Shown: positions 23,303 through 36,959, numbered from the stretch's first letter. The stretch: DNA of 64,000 nt from Carnegiea gigantea (GCA_029747015.1 JAKOGI010001184.1:1-64000); one strand, 5' to 3'. A program made the numbers and translations. The notes: generated by a model from the sequence alone, not told the origin.

Positions 23303-24674
23303 TTATTTGGGTCTAGTCCCTAGATTGAGTCCTCTATAATTACCACTATCCTCCTAACTCAAAAGATTTCAAGTTCAATCTACTTTCAAAAATGTTTGAC
23401 TAGCTCGCGTTTTCCTAGAATAGCAATTGGTAGGACTTCAACTACAGGAGGACTAACAACAGATGTGATCATAAAAGGCTCACAAAGTAGCTTTCAATTG
23501 CACGAAGTACCAAAACAATCACCAAGGTGTTTATCGAAAGTATTCTTTTAAGAATTCATTTCAAATTACGAAATGTCACTTTACTGCTTGGCTGGGGCTG
23601 ACATGATCAAAAACTAGATAATTCATTTACCATTCAAACGCCACTTAAATCACTTGTGATTGATCAATTCATTGAGAGGGGCAAGTGGATTCCTTGGGAC
23701 ATGTGACTTTCTCAAGTTTGTTTCGAGATCAATTACGCAACTTCATGTCACACATGAATACCCACACTACCAAGTTTGGCCAAAATTAGTCCAAGCATGC
23801 ATATATGGTGACTTAAGTTAGCAAGACTCGACTAGTGCTAGGTTCTTCATCCGCAAGGTCATGTAGCTTAAAGTTTTAACTCAACCGTGCAGCCCACAAT
23901 CTTAACAGTTTGATAAGAATCCAGCACCCACATTATAGGCCACACAGCAAAAGGTACAGTGGAAACCGAGTACAGGCTGCTGCTTGGTTTAAAATCCTAG
24001 TCTAGAATTGGACCGTGCAGCCCAATCGGCCAATAGCTTCCTCCCACACATAGCACTTATACACACAGTTAGGTATACCGTCAAAATTCAACGGTGTTGT
24101 CTTTGGGCCTGCCAAGTCATTCTTAAGGTTCGTTAATCAGCTGAATCACATTGAGCATAGCAACAAAAACAAAAAAGAAAAAAAGAATACAACATAGTCT
24201 CAACAACCACCTTGAATTCGACTCCCTTATCTCCCTCCCCATAACACCATCCTAAATTTAACCTCAAATATCACAACAACAACCGAATTCACATATTAAA
24301 CAAACAATTTCATTACATCTCTTATCTTTCATCAATTTTGCAAATTTCATAATAACCCTAACCTTACATTTTCACTCCCATTTGCATGGTGATTCTTAAA
24401 ATAGTTGGAAATTAGATATCAGTAAGGGACCTCGATTTCAAGTTTATAGACCCAACTTTAGGGCTAATCGGAAAATTGCCATGGGTTTTAGCCTCCTTCT
24501 TCCCCTCCCATACTACTATTGCACTGCTCTCTATCTCGATTCTCCTCTTTGGTGTTGTTATTGTTGGGTTTGACTCTTCTTTTTCCATAGCTACAGCTAC
24601 TACAATTCCTTCTCCTCTTGGTTCCTCTACCTCGCACTCTTTCCCTCACTAAACGGTGGAATGGTGGTGGTCCG
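23303..24674 (-). repeat. degenerate inverted copy of the same long-LTR family
   Basis: Read on the minus strand, 23303-23400 matches the LTR block GGAGGATAGTGCTAATTA...AGGACT (at 18188 and 22102 on the plus strand). Near 24000 it matches the GGTCCAATTCTAGA block (21340). Near 24450 it matches the GATTAGCCCTAAA-type block (20800). The order and spacing (about 1.1 kb versus 1.3 kb) agree. It ends abruptly at 24674, where the tandem array begins. No gene is supported in it. Confidence 0.55.
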
Positions 24675-25978
24675 GCCACAAGCGCACGATGGCATTGTAG
24701 CTGATCAAGGTCGACCCCACAGATACTAGGTCAAGCTCCCAGACTATGCTCCCTCACGATAGGCTAAGCAAATTAAAGTTTAAGATAGAAATTAAACTAA
24801 TGTATTATCTAATCTAACGAATAAATGTTGAAGGAATTTAGTCAACCAACCAATTACCTAGTTCATGAATAAACCTAGCACTTTCTCTTTAATTAGGAAA
24901 TTTCAAGACCAATAATCGAGGTATCACAACCCTCTTTCAAGGCATAGTGAAATATCTAAATCAAATCAATCATCAATTCTCATGGATTCTCAATTAGTTT
25001 AGGTTCATTAGGCACACGATTGTCATTTTAGATCTCTCAATTAGTAATTCTTTCTTAAGACATCACACAATCAAGTCAAATCTGGTAATTCTGACATCAG
25101 ATTTCACCTTTCAGTACTTCATCCGACATCTGATACAAGTAGGAAGGCTATCAAACTTCTTACAAGCAATGTAAACTCCAAACTTGATGAAATGAACCCA
25201 ACAATTCAAAAACACACCAAATAATCAATTCAAGAACATAGACAAGCATAAGTTAACATCAATCCTAAGATTTAAAACCACAAATTACCATGAATTACAT
25301 AATGTAATCTACCAAACTAGAGAGTAATAAACTTGATGGAGAAAAGAGAATAGAAGGGAAAGGATTGCTCAACGCGAACGCGTGCTTAAATCCGTCGATT
25401 GCATACGCGATCCCACGTCCTAGCGAATCTCCCTCTTCCACTTGCTTTTCCTCCCTCTAAAAATGAAGTGCAACTCCTAACCAGATGTGGAAAGGGATAG
25501 GGATTGCCAAGGAAGCATTAAAACATGGCTTTTTACGGTAGAAATAGGCTGCAAACATCAAAAACTCTTAGAAGCCGAACAGCCGCAAAGAAATCAAGCT
25601 AACTCGAGGGAACGGAGCTCTCTATGGACCGTAGGCACCACTACAGTCAGACCGTCGCATCCACTGCCACACTCGTTCTCTCTTGTTTCCCCTGCTGCTT
25701 CATGATGAATCCTCCTGGACCATGGTTCTGGCCACGATATGTCCATATTGGGTGTATCTAGGTCATTTTTGCTATCTTCTTTGATCTACAAAGCCTCAAA
25801 ATCATCATTCTACCATATGCTTTGGGTTCACAAGATCAAATTCTGCAAACACTTCTCAAACAAGCGAAACTAAGCATAATAATAGAAATAGGGGCACAAA
25901 TCATACAACTAAGCATATCAATCCCCTAAAATGACTCCCAAACACCCATGAAATCCTATGTAAATATGACATTCATCA
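24675..25978 (-). repeat. array LTR 1 (left end trimmed)
   Basis: On the minus strand it starts TGATGAATGTC after a short purine tract and runs to 24675, six or so bases short of the usual LTR end; the primer site is absent. The left neighbour is the inverted LTR of another family. Confidence 0.78.
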
Positions 25979-27825
25979 CTTCCCTATGCATAAACCTTTG
26001 CTGTCCTGAAACAAACACTAGCTAAAAATAAGGGGAGATTCATCTAGGATTCAAAACAAAACAACCTCCTCAAATGAGGCAACATAAAACACAGCACAAG
26101 CAAGAATATCAATTAATGACAACCCCAAATAGTACACAACATATTTCAAAATCAAGAGAAGGTGGATGTTTTCGAAGCAATATAAGACCATAAGCTCGAT
26201 ATCAAACTTGATCACCCCCAAAGAACAACAAAGCACATCATGCAAGCACAAGGGATGGAATAGAGCCAAATAGACTGGTGGAACATCACTTTTAAGAAAT
26301 GTGGAACACTCTCACTCATGTATTTGAAAATAACATAGGTTCACTCAAGGCTCATTCCAAAGATGCAATCTACCATATGCTTGACAAGCTCTCAAATACT
26401 CCACCATTGTGTAATATGCACATAACAATCAAGGGCACTTTACATGGGCTACAGTTTGGGCTAGAATGGTTAAGGGAAAGAAGTGGAATAATAAATTTGG
26501 GCAACGTATAGCTATGTAGCCAAATGACTAAGAAGCAACCAATAAGGCGCCAAGAAACCATAACTTCGCCAACACTCTAAACCTCAAGAATATAATGAAC
26601 ATACCCCATAAATCAAGTAGGAAATGAGTTGACCAATAAGGAACGCAAGCTATTTACATATCCAATTCAAATCACTTATTAATTCCCTTTTTTTGTTTGT
26701 TTTCTTGATGTCGTCTTTTTTTTTTCAGCATAATATTTTTCCTTTTTTTTTTCCTTTGAGAGGATGAAATAGAATTCAACTATGAAAGGCATGTGACCAC
26801 AAATTGTCAACTCATAACTTAATACATAGATCTGCAACCCATATCAACATAAGGGGAACACTTCAACTCTATAACGCCATCATCCTCTCATCAAGCCAAA
26901 ATACTAAGCAACGATAACCTCAATTGCCCCAATAAGCTTCCCACAAAAAACCTTTAAGTGATACTCCATAGAATTGGCTAAAGGATGGGAATGCAAGTAC
27001 GGCCAAGGGCTAAAATGGAAGGGATCACAACAAAAAAAAGATCATAGCTTAAAGGAGCCAGCAAAGAGAATAAAATGTGATACAAGAGTAGGCTATTTGG
27101 CTATGTGGCTAAAACAACCAGAGAAATAATATCTTTATCATGTCATCAACTATGCACATGATAAGGTGATTTTCAACAAGAGTCTAAGCAAGTTCTAAAG
27201 ATACAACATAGAAGAGTCACACTCATGAAAGAAAAATGAGACTAAATGTGATGAATTAGTCTAGAAAAGGCTCAAGGTCCCGCGAGAAGTCTACTACAGT
27301 CTCATGTAGCTCATGAAATGACCCTCATGTACCAATATTAGTGTCAACAAATCTGAGGAGGCTACATAGTTCTCAATCAACATAAAGGTCGAAACAAGAA
27401 ATATTCACAAAACCTTCACAAATTTTAGCACCAAAAGGGACTACATATCAGAAGTTACTTAAGCTCATGAAGACGATCATGGCTAGCAAAAACGACATTT
27501 GAGGGCATCTCAATCCAATCCACACCATCGTTACCTAAAATCCCATATGCAAACCTAAATCCAACTAAATGCCACACGCTAATACAAACACAAAGAAACC
27601 TAGAACTATATAACCTAACATGTATGCAAACTAAAAATCAAAATGGAAAACATAGAACTACCCTTCCATCATGCTTAGATAATGCATTATTATTTGAAGT
27701 AATCAAAGTAAGATAAGGAAAAGGGAACAAAATATGAGGGAAAGGGAACAAACTGTATGATCTTACTAGGCTAGGTGCTGAGTACACCTAAGCTAAAGCC
27801 ACCTCGCAAACGAGGCAAATGTCCA
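25979..27825 (-). other. array internal region 1, non-coding part
   Basis: This stretch lies between the gag-like frame and LTR 1. It carries a purine-rich tract (pyrimidine on the plus strand) at about 26684-26758, seen at the same place in every unit. No coding sequence is recognisable; the short open frames are not conserved between units. Confidence 0.65.
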
Positions 27826-28830
27826 TCAGCCACTCCATCTCAAATTCAAGACTCGGGCCAATAAATTAGATGTCATTAAACCATGCAGGAGCTTATCAAA
27901 CTTTTGGGACCATAATTTTGAAAACACAAAGTAACAGGCAACAACCAAAATCACACCAAAGGAAATAAGTATCATCTTAATCTCATCAAAGGCCTTAGAA
28001 AAATCATAGAAAGGATTGAAGAATGTAGTTAACGTCACTTTCTTAGGCAAGTTCTCCAGGCATATAAAATAAGGGTCGATTAAAGGATCAAACCATCTAC
28101 AGTAACCTAGGACCTTATAATCATCAACTTCCCCACCACACATATTAAACATATTGTTCTCATGGCCCAAATCCATATCAGCACAAATCATAAGATTACC
28201 AATGGGGGCATCAATGTAATACTTGGGAGGAGAGAACAATGAACAAAGAGGGGAAGTATGCGAATGATCTAGTGGATTAGGGAGAACACTAGGACAAACA
28301 AGGCTAGTAGACTTCTCATGCTTAAATACAGCATATGACCCCTCCAAAGGAATCTCAACTGGATCATGCACCTCAGTGAGAGTATCTTCTGACTCAAAAC
28401 ATACATCAACAACACTAAACTTAGCAACTACCCCCAAAAGACTCACCCACTGCGAGCCCCATGCACTGAGCTGAAGGAAAAAATGAATCCGGTAAGGTTT
28501 GAACAACATCAGCAGTGTCCATGGGTGATGCAAAGTCAGGTTGAGCATAGCATGCATAATAATGGCACGAATTAATATCATGGTCAAAAGAATTGCACAA
28601 GTCACACCAAAAAGAGGCATAATAATCTCTACCATAGAATGCACCGGGATCCAAGAATGAATGTCCACAGACATAACTTGCCTCTTGATCTCAAATGAAT
28701 CCCAAGCAATCCACTCAAATAAATACCACCCCTCATCAATGCTTTTACCATGAAAACCCCAATACCCTAAATTAGTACGGAACTCACTATTCACATGCTC
28801 ATCAATAATATCCAAAATCTGTCATTTACC
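27826..28830 (-). pseudogene. gag-like CCHC/membrane-segment frame, unit 1
   Basis: The longest open copy in the array (329 codons from 28815). Its two ends are in the frame conserved in other units: MDI-DEHVNSE at the start and ENLPKKV...YDFSKAFDE near the end. The middle is shifted: the zinc knuckle (28565-28606, C-x2-C-x4-H-x4-C, all ligands present) is readable only in the frame 28421-28654. Two compensating frameshifts therefore keep the frame open. Near the C-terminus a hydrophobic run (ILISFGVILVVACYFVF) is flanked by charged residues and looks like one membrane helix. The position right after the primer site supports a Gag origin; I do not recognise a named family. Confidence 0.65.
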
Positions 28831-29057
28831 CACACAATAACAACATTTAGCGAGAAAGACATGCAAATACTTAAAATATCTCCAAATCAATTCATGCTCG
28901 AATTTGAAAAAATAGAAAATTGTGACCGTTTTCTTATCCCAAAATTTTTTATTTTTTTAATTTTTAAGTTTTTGGTTTTTTTCAAAGAAAAACAAAATGC
29001 ATAGTCAAACCTATACCCAATATTCGATACTAGTCACCAGTAACGGTGCCAAAAACT

Positions 29058-29624
29058 TGACAGGGCCATAATCACACGATGGCATTATGGCAAATCAAGG
29101 TCGAACCCACAGAGACTATGTCAAGCTACCGGGCTAAGTTCCCTCAAGATAGGCTAAGCAAGTTAAAATTTGAGATGGGAATTAAACTAACGTACTATTT
29201 ACTCTAACGGATAAATGTTTAAGTAATTTAGTCAACCAAGCAATTACACAGTTCAAGAATAGATAAAGCACTTTGTCTTTAATTCGAAAATTTCAAGACC
29301 AATAATTGAGATATCACAACCAACTTTCATGGTGGAGCAAAATATCCAAATCAAATTAATCATCAATTCTCATGGATTCTCAATCAGTTTAGATTGATTA
29401 GATATATGATTATCATTTTTTATCTCTCGATTCGTAATATTTCTCAAGACATCACACAATCAAGTCAAATATGGTGATTCTGACATCAAATTTCACCTTT
29501 CAGTACTTCACCCAACATCTAATACATGCAAGAAGGCAATCAAACTTCTTACAAGCAATTTAAACCCCCAGCTTGATGAAATGAACCCAAGAATTCAAAA
29601 CGCACCAAACAATCAATTCAAGCA
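29058..29624 (-). repeat. array LTR 2 (truncated, about 570 bp)
   Basis: Only the primer-site half of the LTR remains. At about 29620-29645 it joins internal sequence through a short repeated piece (AAGCAATTTAAACCCC), without LTR start or polypurine tract. Confidence 0.78.
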
Positions 29625-29644
29625 ATTTAAACCCCAATCTTGAT

Positions 29645-31548
29645 TAGATAAAACCAACAAGGAGAGATGCATCTAGGATTAAAAAACATAACAATCTCCT
29701 TAAACCGAGCAACACATAACACAGCACAAGCAAGAATATCAATCAGCGACAACCCAAATAGTTCACAATACATTTCAAAATCAGGAGAAGGTGGATGCTT
29801 TCAAAGAAATATACGACCATAAGCTCGATATCAAACTTGATCAACCCCAAAGAACCACAAGGCACATCACGCAAGCAGGAATTGAATAGAGCGAAATAGA
29901 CCAGTAGAACCTCACTTTTGGGAAATGTGGAACACTCTCACTCATGTATTCGGAAATAGCATAGATTCACTCAAGACTCATTCTAAAGATGCAATCTACC
30001 ATATGCTTGACAAGGCTCTCAAATTCTCCACCACTAAGAATGCAATATCCACATGATAATCAGGAGGACTTAACATGAGCTACAGTGTTTAGTAGAAGGC
30101 TTAAGGAAAGGAGTGGACTGATAAATGTAGGCAATGTGGAGCTATGTAGCCAAATGACTAGAGAACAACCAACAAGGTACCGAGAAACCATAAAGTTCAC
30201 CCACACTCCAAACCTCAAGAATACAATGAACATACCCCTCAAATCAAGTATGACATGACTTGACCAATAAGGAACACAAGCTATTTACATATCGAATGTC
30301 AATTGCTTATTCATCCCTTTTTTTTTCTTGATGCCGTCTTTTTTTTTAACATTATTTTTTGTCCTTACACTTTTTTTTTCCTTTTTTCTTTGAGAGGATG
30401 AAACCGAATTCAACTATGAAAGGCATATGACTACCAATTGTCAACTCACAACCTAATACACAGATATGCAACCCAGACCAACATGAGGGGAACACTCCAA
30501 ATCTATAATACCATCATCCCCTCATCAATCCAACATACCAAGCCACCATAACCTCAATTGGCCCCATAGGCTTCCCACAAATAAACTTGACGTGATGCTC
30601 ATTAGAATTGGCTGAAGGATAGGAATATGAGTACGGCCAAGGTCTAAAATGGAAGCAAGCACAACGAGAAAATGATTAGAGCTCAACGGAGCAAGCAAAG
30701 GGAATAAATATATATTATAAGGGTAGGCTATTTTGTATGCGCCCAAAACAAGTAGAGAAATAATGTCTCTATCATGTCATCAACTATGCACATGCTGATC
30801 AACTATGCACATGCTGATGTGGTTTTGAGCAAGAGTCTAAGCAAGTTCTAAAGATGCAACATGGAAGAGTCACACTCATGAAAGAAAAATGAGACTAAAT
30901 AAGATGAATTAGTCCAAAAAGGCTCAAGCTCCCGCGAGAAGTCCACTACAGTCTCATGTAGCTCATGAAAGGACTCTCATGTACCAATATTAATGTCAAT
31001 GAATCTAAGGGGGCTACATAGTTTTCAATCAACACAAAGGTCAAAACAAGAAATATTCACAAAACCTTCACAAATTTTAGCACCAAAAGGGATAACATAT
31101 CAGAAGTTACTTAACCTCATGAAGGCGATCATGGCTAGCAAAAACGGCATTTGAGGGCATCTCAATCCAATCCACACCATCGCAACTTAAAATCCCATAT
31201 GCAAACCTAAATACGACTAAATGCCACATGCTAATACAAACAAAAAGAAACCTGCAACTATATGTTCTAACATGTATGCAAACTAAAAATCAAAATGGAA
31301 AATATAGAACTACCCTTACCTCATGCTTAGAGAAAGCATTACTATTTGAAGTAATGAAAGTAAGGTATCGGAAAGGGAACAAAATATAAGGGAAAGAGAA
31401 CAAAATATACGATCTTACTAGGCTGGGTGCTGAGTACACCTAAGCTAAGGCCACCTCGCAAACGAGGCAAACGACCATTAGCCACTCCATCCCAACTTCA
31501 AGACTCGTCCCATCAAATTAGATGTCGCCAAGGGAGCTTATCAAACTC
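29645..31548 (-). other. array internal region 2, non-coding part
   Basis: Colinear with internal region 1 by eye. The purine tract lies at about 30314-30395. No gene is seen. Confidence 0.65.
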
Positions 31549-32463
31549 CTAGGATGACAATTTTGAAAACACAAGGTAAGAGGCAATAAACAAAATCAGA
31601 CCAAAGGCAATAAGTATCCCTTTAACCTCATCAAAGGCCTTAGAAAAATCATAGGAAGGATTGAAGAATGTACTTAACATGACTTTCTTGGGCATGTTTT
31701 CTAGGCATACATAGTAAGGGTCAATTAAAGGACCAAACCATCTAAAGTAACCTAGGAACACATAATCATCAACATTCCCACAAAGCATACTAAGCATGTT
31801 CTTCTCATAGCCCAAATCCACATCAGCACAAATCATAGGATCACCAATAAGGGGCATCAATGTTATACGTGGGGGGAGGAGAGGATAATGAACAAAAAGG
31901 GGAAGCATGTGAATGATCTAGGGAATTGGGGAGAACACTAGGATAAACATGGCTACTAGACTCTTCATGCTTAAACACACCATATGATCCTCCGAAGGAA
32001 TCTCAACTAGATCATGCACCTTATCGAAAGCATCTTCTGACTCAAAACATACATCGACAACACCAAACTTAGCAACTACCCTAAAAGACTCACCTGCCTT
32101 GAGCCCCATGCACTGAGCAAAAGGAAAGGATGAATCAAGTAGGGTTAGAACAATATCAGTATTGTCCCTGGGTGATACAAAGTTAGGTTGAGCATAGCAT
32201 GCATAATGGTGGCACGAATTAACATCATGATCAAAATAATTACACAAGTCACTCCAAAAAGAGGCATAATAAGATCTAGTATAGAATGCACAAGGATCTG
32301 AGAATGAATGTCCGTAGAGAAAACTTGCCTTCTCGAACTCAAATGAATCCCAAGCAATCCACTCAAGCAAATAACATACCTCGTCAACGCTTTTCCTATG
32401 AAAACCCTGATACCCTAAAAGAGCCCAGGTCTCACTATTCACATGTTCATCAACAATGTCCAA
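31549..32463 (-). pseudogene. gag-like frame, unit 2 (frameshifted)
   Basis: The first part (31918-32463) begins MDIVDEHVNSE and reads through the zinc-knuckle region, where the first cysteine is serine (SDLC instead of CDLC). A frameshift near 31915-31990 moves the C-terminal part to the frame 31549-31908. That part keeps the NVDDYVFLGYFRWF block and the hydrophobic C-terminal segment ILIAFGLILFIASYLVF. Confidence 0.65.
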
Positions 32464-32701
32464 AATCTCTCATTTACCAACATAATAACAACACTTAACA
32501 AGAAAGACATGCAAATACTTAAAATATGTCCAAGGTAATTCATGCTTGAATTTGAGAAAATAGAAGATTGCGATAGCTTTCTTGTCCCAAAATTTTTTAA
32601 ATTTTTAAGTTTTTGGCTTTTTCCCCCAAAAAAAAAAAAAATGCACAGTCAAATCTATACACAATATTCGATACTAGTTATCAGTAATGGTGCCAAAAAC
32701 T

Positions 32702-33268
32702 TGGTAGAGCCATAATCACACGATGGCGTTATGGCAAATCAAGGTCGATCCCATAGAGACTATGTCAAGCTATCGGGCCAAGTTCCCTCAAGATAGGCTA
32801 AGCAAATTAAAATTTGAGATAGAAATTAAACTAACGTACTATTTACTCTAACGGATAAATGTTTAAGTAATTTAGTCAAACAAGCAATTACACAGTTCAA
32901 GAATAGATCAAGCACTTTATCTTTAATTCGAAAATTTTAAGACGAATAATCGAGATGTCACGACTCTCTTTCATGGTGGAGCAAAATATCCAAATCAAAT
33001 CAATCATGAATTCTCATGGATTCTCAATTAGCTTAGGTTCATTAGGCATATGAGTATCATTTTTTGTCTCTCGATTCGTAATTGTTTCTCAAGACATCAC
33101 ACAATCAAGTCAAATATGGTGATTCTGACATCAAATTTCACTTTTCAGTACTTCACCCAACATCTAACACAAGAAAGAAGGCGATCAAACTTCTTACAAG
33201 CAATTTAGACGCCAAGCCTAACGAAATGAACCCAACAATTCAAAAACGCACAAAACAATCATCTCAAA
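32702..33268 (-). repeat. array LTR 3 (truncated)
   Basis: Same shortened form as LTR 2, with the same junction at about 33265-33290. Confidence 0.78.
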
Positions 33269-33289
33269 CAATTTAAATCCCAATCTTGA

Positions 33290-35282
33290 TTAGATAAAAC
33301 CAACAAGGAGAGATGCATTCAGGATTAAAAAACATAACAACCTCCTTAAACTAGACAACACATAACACAGCACAGGCAAGAACATCAATTAACGACAACC
33401 CAAATAGTTCACAATACATTTCATAATCAGGATAAGGTGGATGCTTTCAAAGAAATATACGACCTTAAGCTCGATATCAAACTTGATGACCCCCAAAGAA
33501 CCACAAGGCACATCACGCAACCAGGAATTGAATAGAGCCAAATAGACGAGTAGAACCTCACTTTTGGGAAATGTGGAACACTCTCACTCATGTATTCGAA
33601 AATAGCATAGGTTCACTCAAGACTCATTCCAAAGATACAATCTACAATATGCTTGACAAGGCAACCAAATTCTTCACCACTAAGAATGCAATGTCCACAT
33701 AACAATCAAGAGGACTTAACATGGGCTGTAGTGTTGACTAGAAGGGATTAAGGAAAGAAGTGGACCGATAAATGTACGCTATGTGGCCAAATGACTAGAG
33801 AACAACCAGCAAGGTACCGAGAAACCATAAAGTTCACCCACACCCCAAACCTCAAGAATAAAATGAACATACCCCTTAAATCAAGGACAACATGACTTGA
33901 CCAATAAGGAACACAAGCTATTTACATATCCAATGTCAATCGCTTATTCATTCTCTTTTTTTTTTTTTCTTGATGCTGTCTTTTTTTTAAACATTATTTT
34001 TTTCCTTCCTCTATTTTTTTCCCTTTTCTTTCCTTTTTTCCTTGAGAGGATGAAATAGAATTCAGCTATGAAAGGCGTATGAGTGCTAATTGCTAACTCA
34101 CAACTTAATACATAGATATGCAACCAATACCAACATAAGGGGAACACTCCAAATCTATAATACCATCATCCCCTCATCAAGCCAGCATACCAAGCAACCA
34201 TAACCTCAATTGGCCACTTGAAGCGGTGCTAATTAGAATTGGCTAAAGGATAGGAATATGATTACGATCGAGGGTTAAAATGGAAGGAATCACAACGAGG
34301 AAAACATATAGCTGAATGGAGCTAACAAAGGGAATAAATATGTAATACAAGGGTGGGCTATTTGGCTATGTGGCCAAAACAACCAGAGAAATAATGTCTC
34401 TATTATATCATCAATTACGCACATGTTAACGTGGTTTTAAACAAGAGTCCAGGCAAGTTCTATAGATGCAACATGGAAGAGTCACACTCATGAAAGAAAA
34501 ATAAGACTAAATATGATGAATTAGTCCAGAAAAGGCTCAAGGTCTCACAGGATGTCTACACCGATCTCATGTAGCTTATGAAATGACTCTCATGTACCAA
34601 TATTAGTGTCAATGAATTTAAGGAGGGAACATAGTTGTCAATCAACATAAAGGTCAAAACAAGAAATATTCACAAAACCTTCACAAATTTTAGCACCAAA
34701 AGAGATTACATATCAGAAGTTACTCAAGCTCATGAAGACCACCATGCCCAGCAAAAAGGGCACTTGAGCGCATCTCAAACCAATCTACACCATCGCAACT
34801 TAAAATCCTATACGCAAACCTAAATATAACTAAATGCCACATGCTAATGCAAACAAAAAGAAACCTAGAACGAGATGTTCTAACATGTATGCAAACTAAA
34901 AATCAAATAGAACTACCCTTGCCTTATGCTTAAATAAAGCATTATTATTTAAAGTAATGAAAGTAAGATAAGGAAAAGGGAACAAAATATAAGGGAAAGA
35001 GAACAAATTATACAATCATGCTGGCTAGGTGCTGAGTACACCTAAGCTAAGGCTACTTCACAAACGAGGCAAATGGCCATCAGCCACTCCATCCCAATTT
35101 TAATACTTGGCCCATCAAATTAGATGTCGTCAACACACGCAATAGCTTATCAGACTTCTGGGACCCTAAATTTGAAAACACAAGGTAAGAGGCAACAACC
35201 AAAATCATACCAAAGATAATAAGTATCCTCTTAACCTCAACAAAGGCCATAGAAAAATCATAGGAAGGATTGAAGAATGTAG
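33290..35282 (-). other. array internal region 3, non-coding part
   Basis: Colinear with regions 1 and 2; purine tract at about 33950-34043. No gene is seen. Confidence 0.65.
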
Positions 35283-36075
35283 TTATAGGACTTTCTTAGG
35301 CAAGTTCTCTAGGCATACACAATAGGGGTCAATTAAAGGATCAAACCATCTAAAGTAACCTAGGAAGACATAATCATCAACATTCCCACCAAGCATACTA
35401 AACATATCGTTCTCATAGCCCAAATCCATATTAGCACAAATCATAGGATTACCAGTGGGGGGGGCATGAATGTAATGCTTGGGGGGAGGAGAGGATAACG
35501 AACAAAGAGGAGAAGTATGAGAAGGATCTAAGGGATTGGGGAGAACACTATGACAAACAAGGCGAGTGGACTCCTCATGCTTAAACAAACCATATGACAC
35601 CTCTAAATGAATCTCAACTAGATTATACACCTCACCGAAAGTACCTTCTGACTTAAAACATAAATCAACAACACTAAACTTAGCAACTACCCCAAAAGAC
35701 TCACCCAACTCGAGCCCCATGCACTGAGTTAAAGGGAAGGATGAATCAGGTAAGGTGAGAAATAATGTCAGTATTGTGCCTGGACGATGTAAAGTCAGGT
35801 TGAGCATAACATGCATATTAATGGCACGAATTAATTTCATGGTCAAAAGAATTATGCAAGTCATACCAAAAAGAGGCATAATAAGATCTGACATGGAATG
35901 CACAAGGATCCAAGAATGAATGTCCAGAGACACAACTTGCCTTCTCGAACTCAAATGAATCCCAAGCAATCTGCTCAAGCAAATACAATGCCTCATCAAT
36001 GCTTTTACCATAAAAATCCCGATACCCTAAAAGAGCACGGATCTCACTATTCACATGTTCATCAACAATGCCCAA
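35283..36075 (-). pseudogene. gag-like frame, unit 3 (frameshifted)
   Basis: The N-terminal piece (35818-36075) starts MGIVDEHVNSE and contains the knuckle region with two cysteines replaced (YDLH). The rest is open as 35283-36011 in another frame, including PPTGNPMICANMDLGYEN and the ENLPKK block. The conserved C-terminal hydrophobic segment lies past the stop at 35283 in a shifted frame. Confidence 0.62.
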
Positions 36076-36316
36076 AATCTCTTATTTGCCCACATAATAA
36101 CAACATTTAACAATAAAGACATGCAAATACTTAAAATACCTCCAAGGTAATTCATGCTCGAATTTTAGAAAATAGAAAATTGCAACTGCTTTCTTGTCTC
36201 AAAATTTTTTAATTTTTTAATTTTTAAGCTTTTGGTTTTTTTCGAAGAAAAACAAAATGCGTAGTCAAACCTATTCCCAATAATCGACACCAGTCACCAG
36301 CATGGTACCAAAAACT

Positions 36317-36880
36317 TGGTAGGGCCATAATCACACGGGTGCGTTGTGGCAAATCAAGATCGATCCTACAGAGAATATGTCAAGCTACCGGGCTAAGTTC
36401 CCTCAAGATAGGCTGACCAAATTAAAATTTGAGACAGGAATTAAACTAACGTATTATTTACTCTAACAGATAAATGTTTAAGCAACTTAGTCAACCAAGT
36501 AATTACACAGTTCAAGAATAGATCAAGCATTTTCGCTTTAATTCGAATTTCAAGACCAATAATCCAGATATCACAACCCTCTTTCATGGCAGAGCAAAAT
36601 ATCCAAATCAAATCAATCATCAATTCTCATAGACTCCTAATTAGTTCAGGTTCATTAGGCATATGATTATCAATTTTTTTCTCTCGATTTGTAATTATTT
36701 CTCAAGATATCACACAATCAAGTCAAATATGGTGATTTCGACATCAAATTTCACCTTTCAGTGCTTCACCCGACATCTATTACAAGCAAGAAGACGATCA
36801 AATTTCTTACAAGCAATTTAAACTCCCAGCTTGGCGAAATGAACCCAACAATTCAAAAACGTACCAAACAATCAATTCAA
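36317..36880 (-). repeat. array LTR 4 (truncated)
   Basis: Third copy of the shortened LTR form; the junction is at about 36880-36905. The copia element inserted about 55 bp further on, in the adjoining internal sequence. Confidence 0.78.
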
Positions 36881-36954
36881 GCAATGTAAACCCCAATCTT
36901 GATTAGATAAAACCAACAAGGAGAGATGCATCTAGGATTAAAAAACATAACAAC

Positions 36955-36959
36955 CTCCT
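36955..36959 (+). repeat. target site duplication CTCCT, left copy
   Basis: Perfect 5-bp match to 47642-47646 on the other side of the copia element. Confidence 0.93.

Noticed and set aside
24488..24679. Possible small Arg/Asn-rich protein on the minus strand
   Set aside because: It lies in the degenerate inverted LTR, at the block equivalent to the GC-rich part of related LTRs, and has no homology I recognise.
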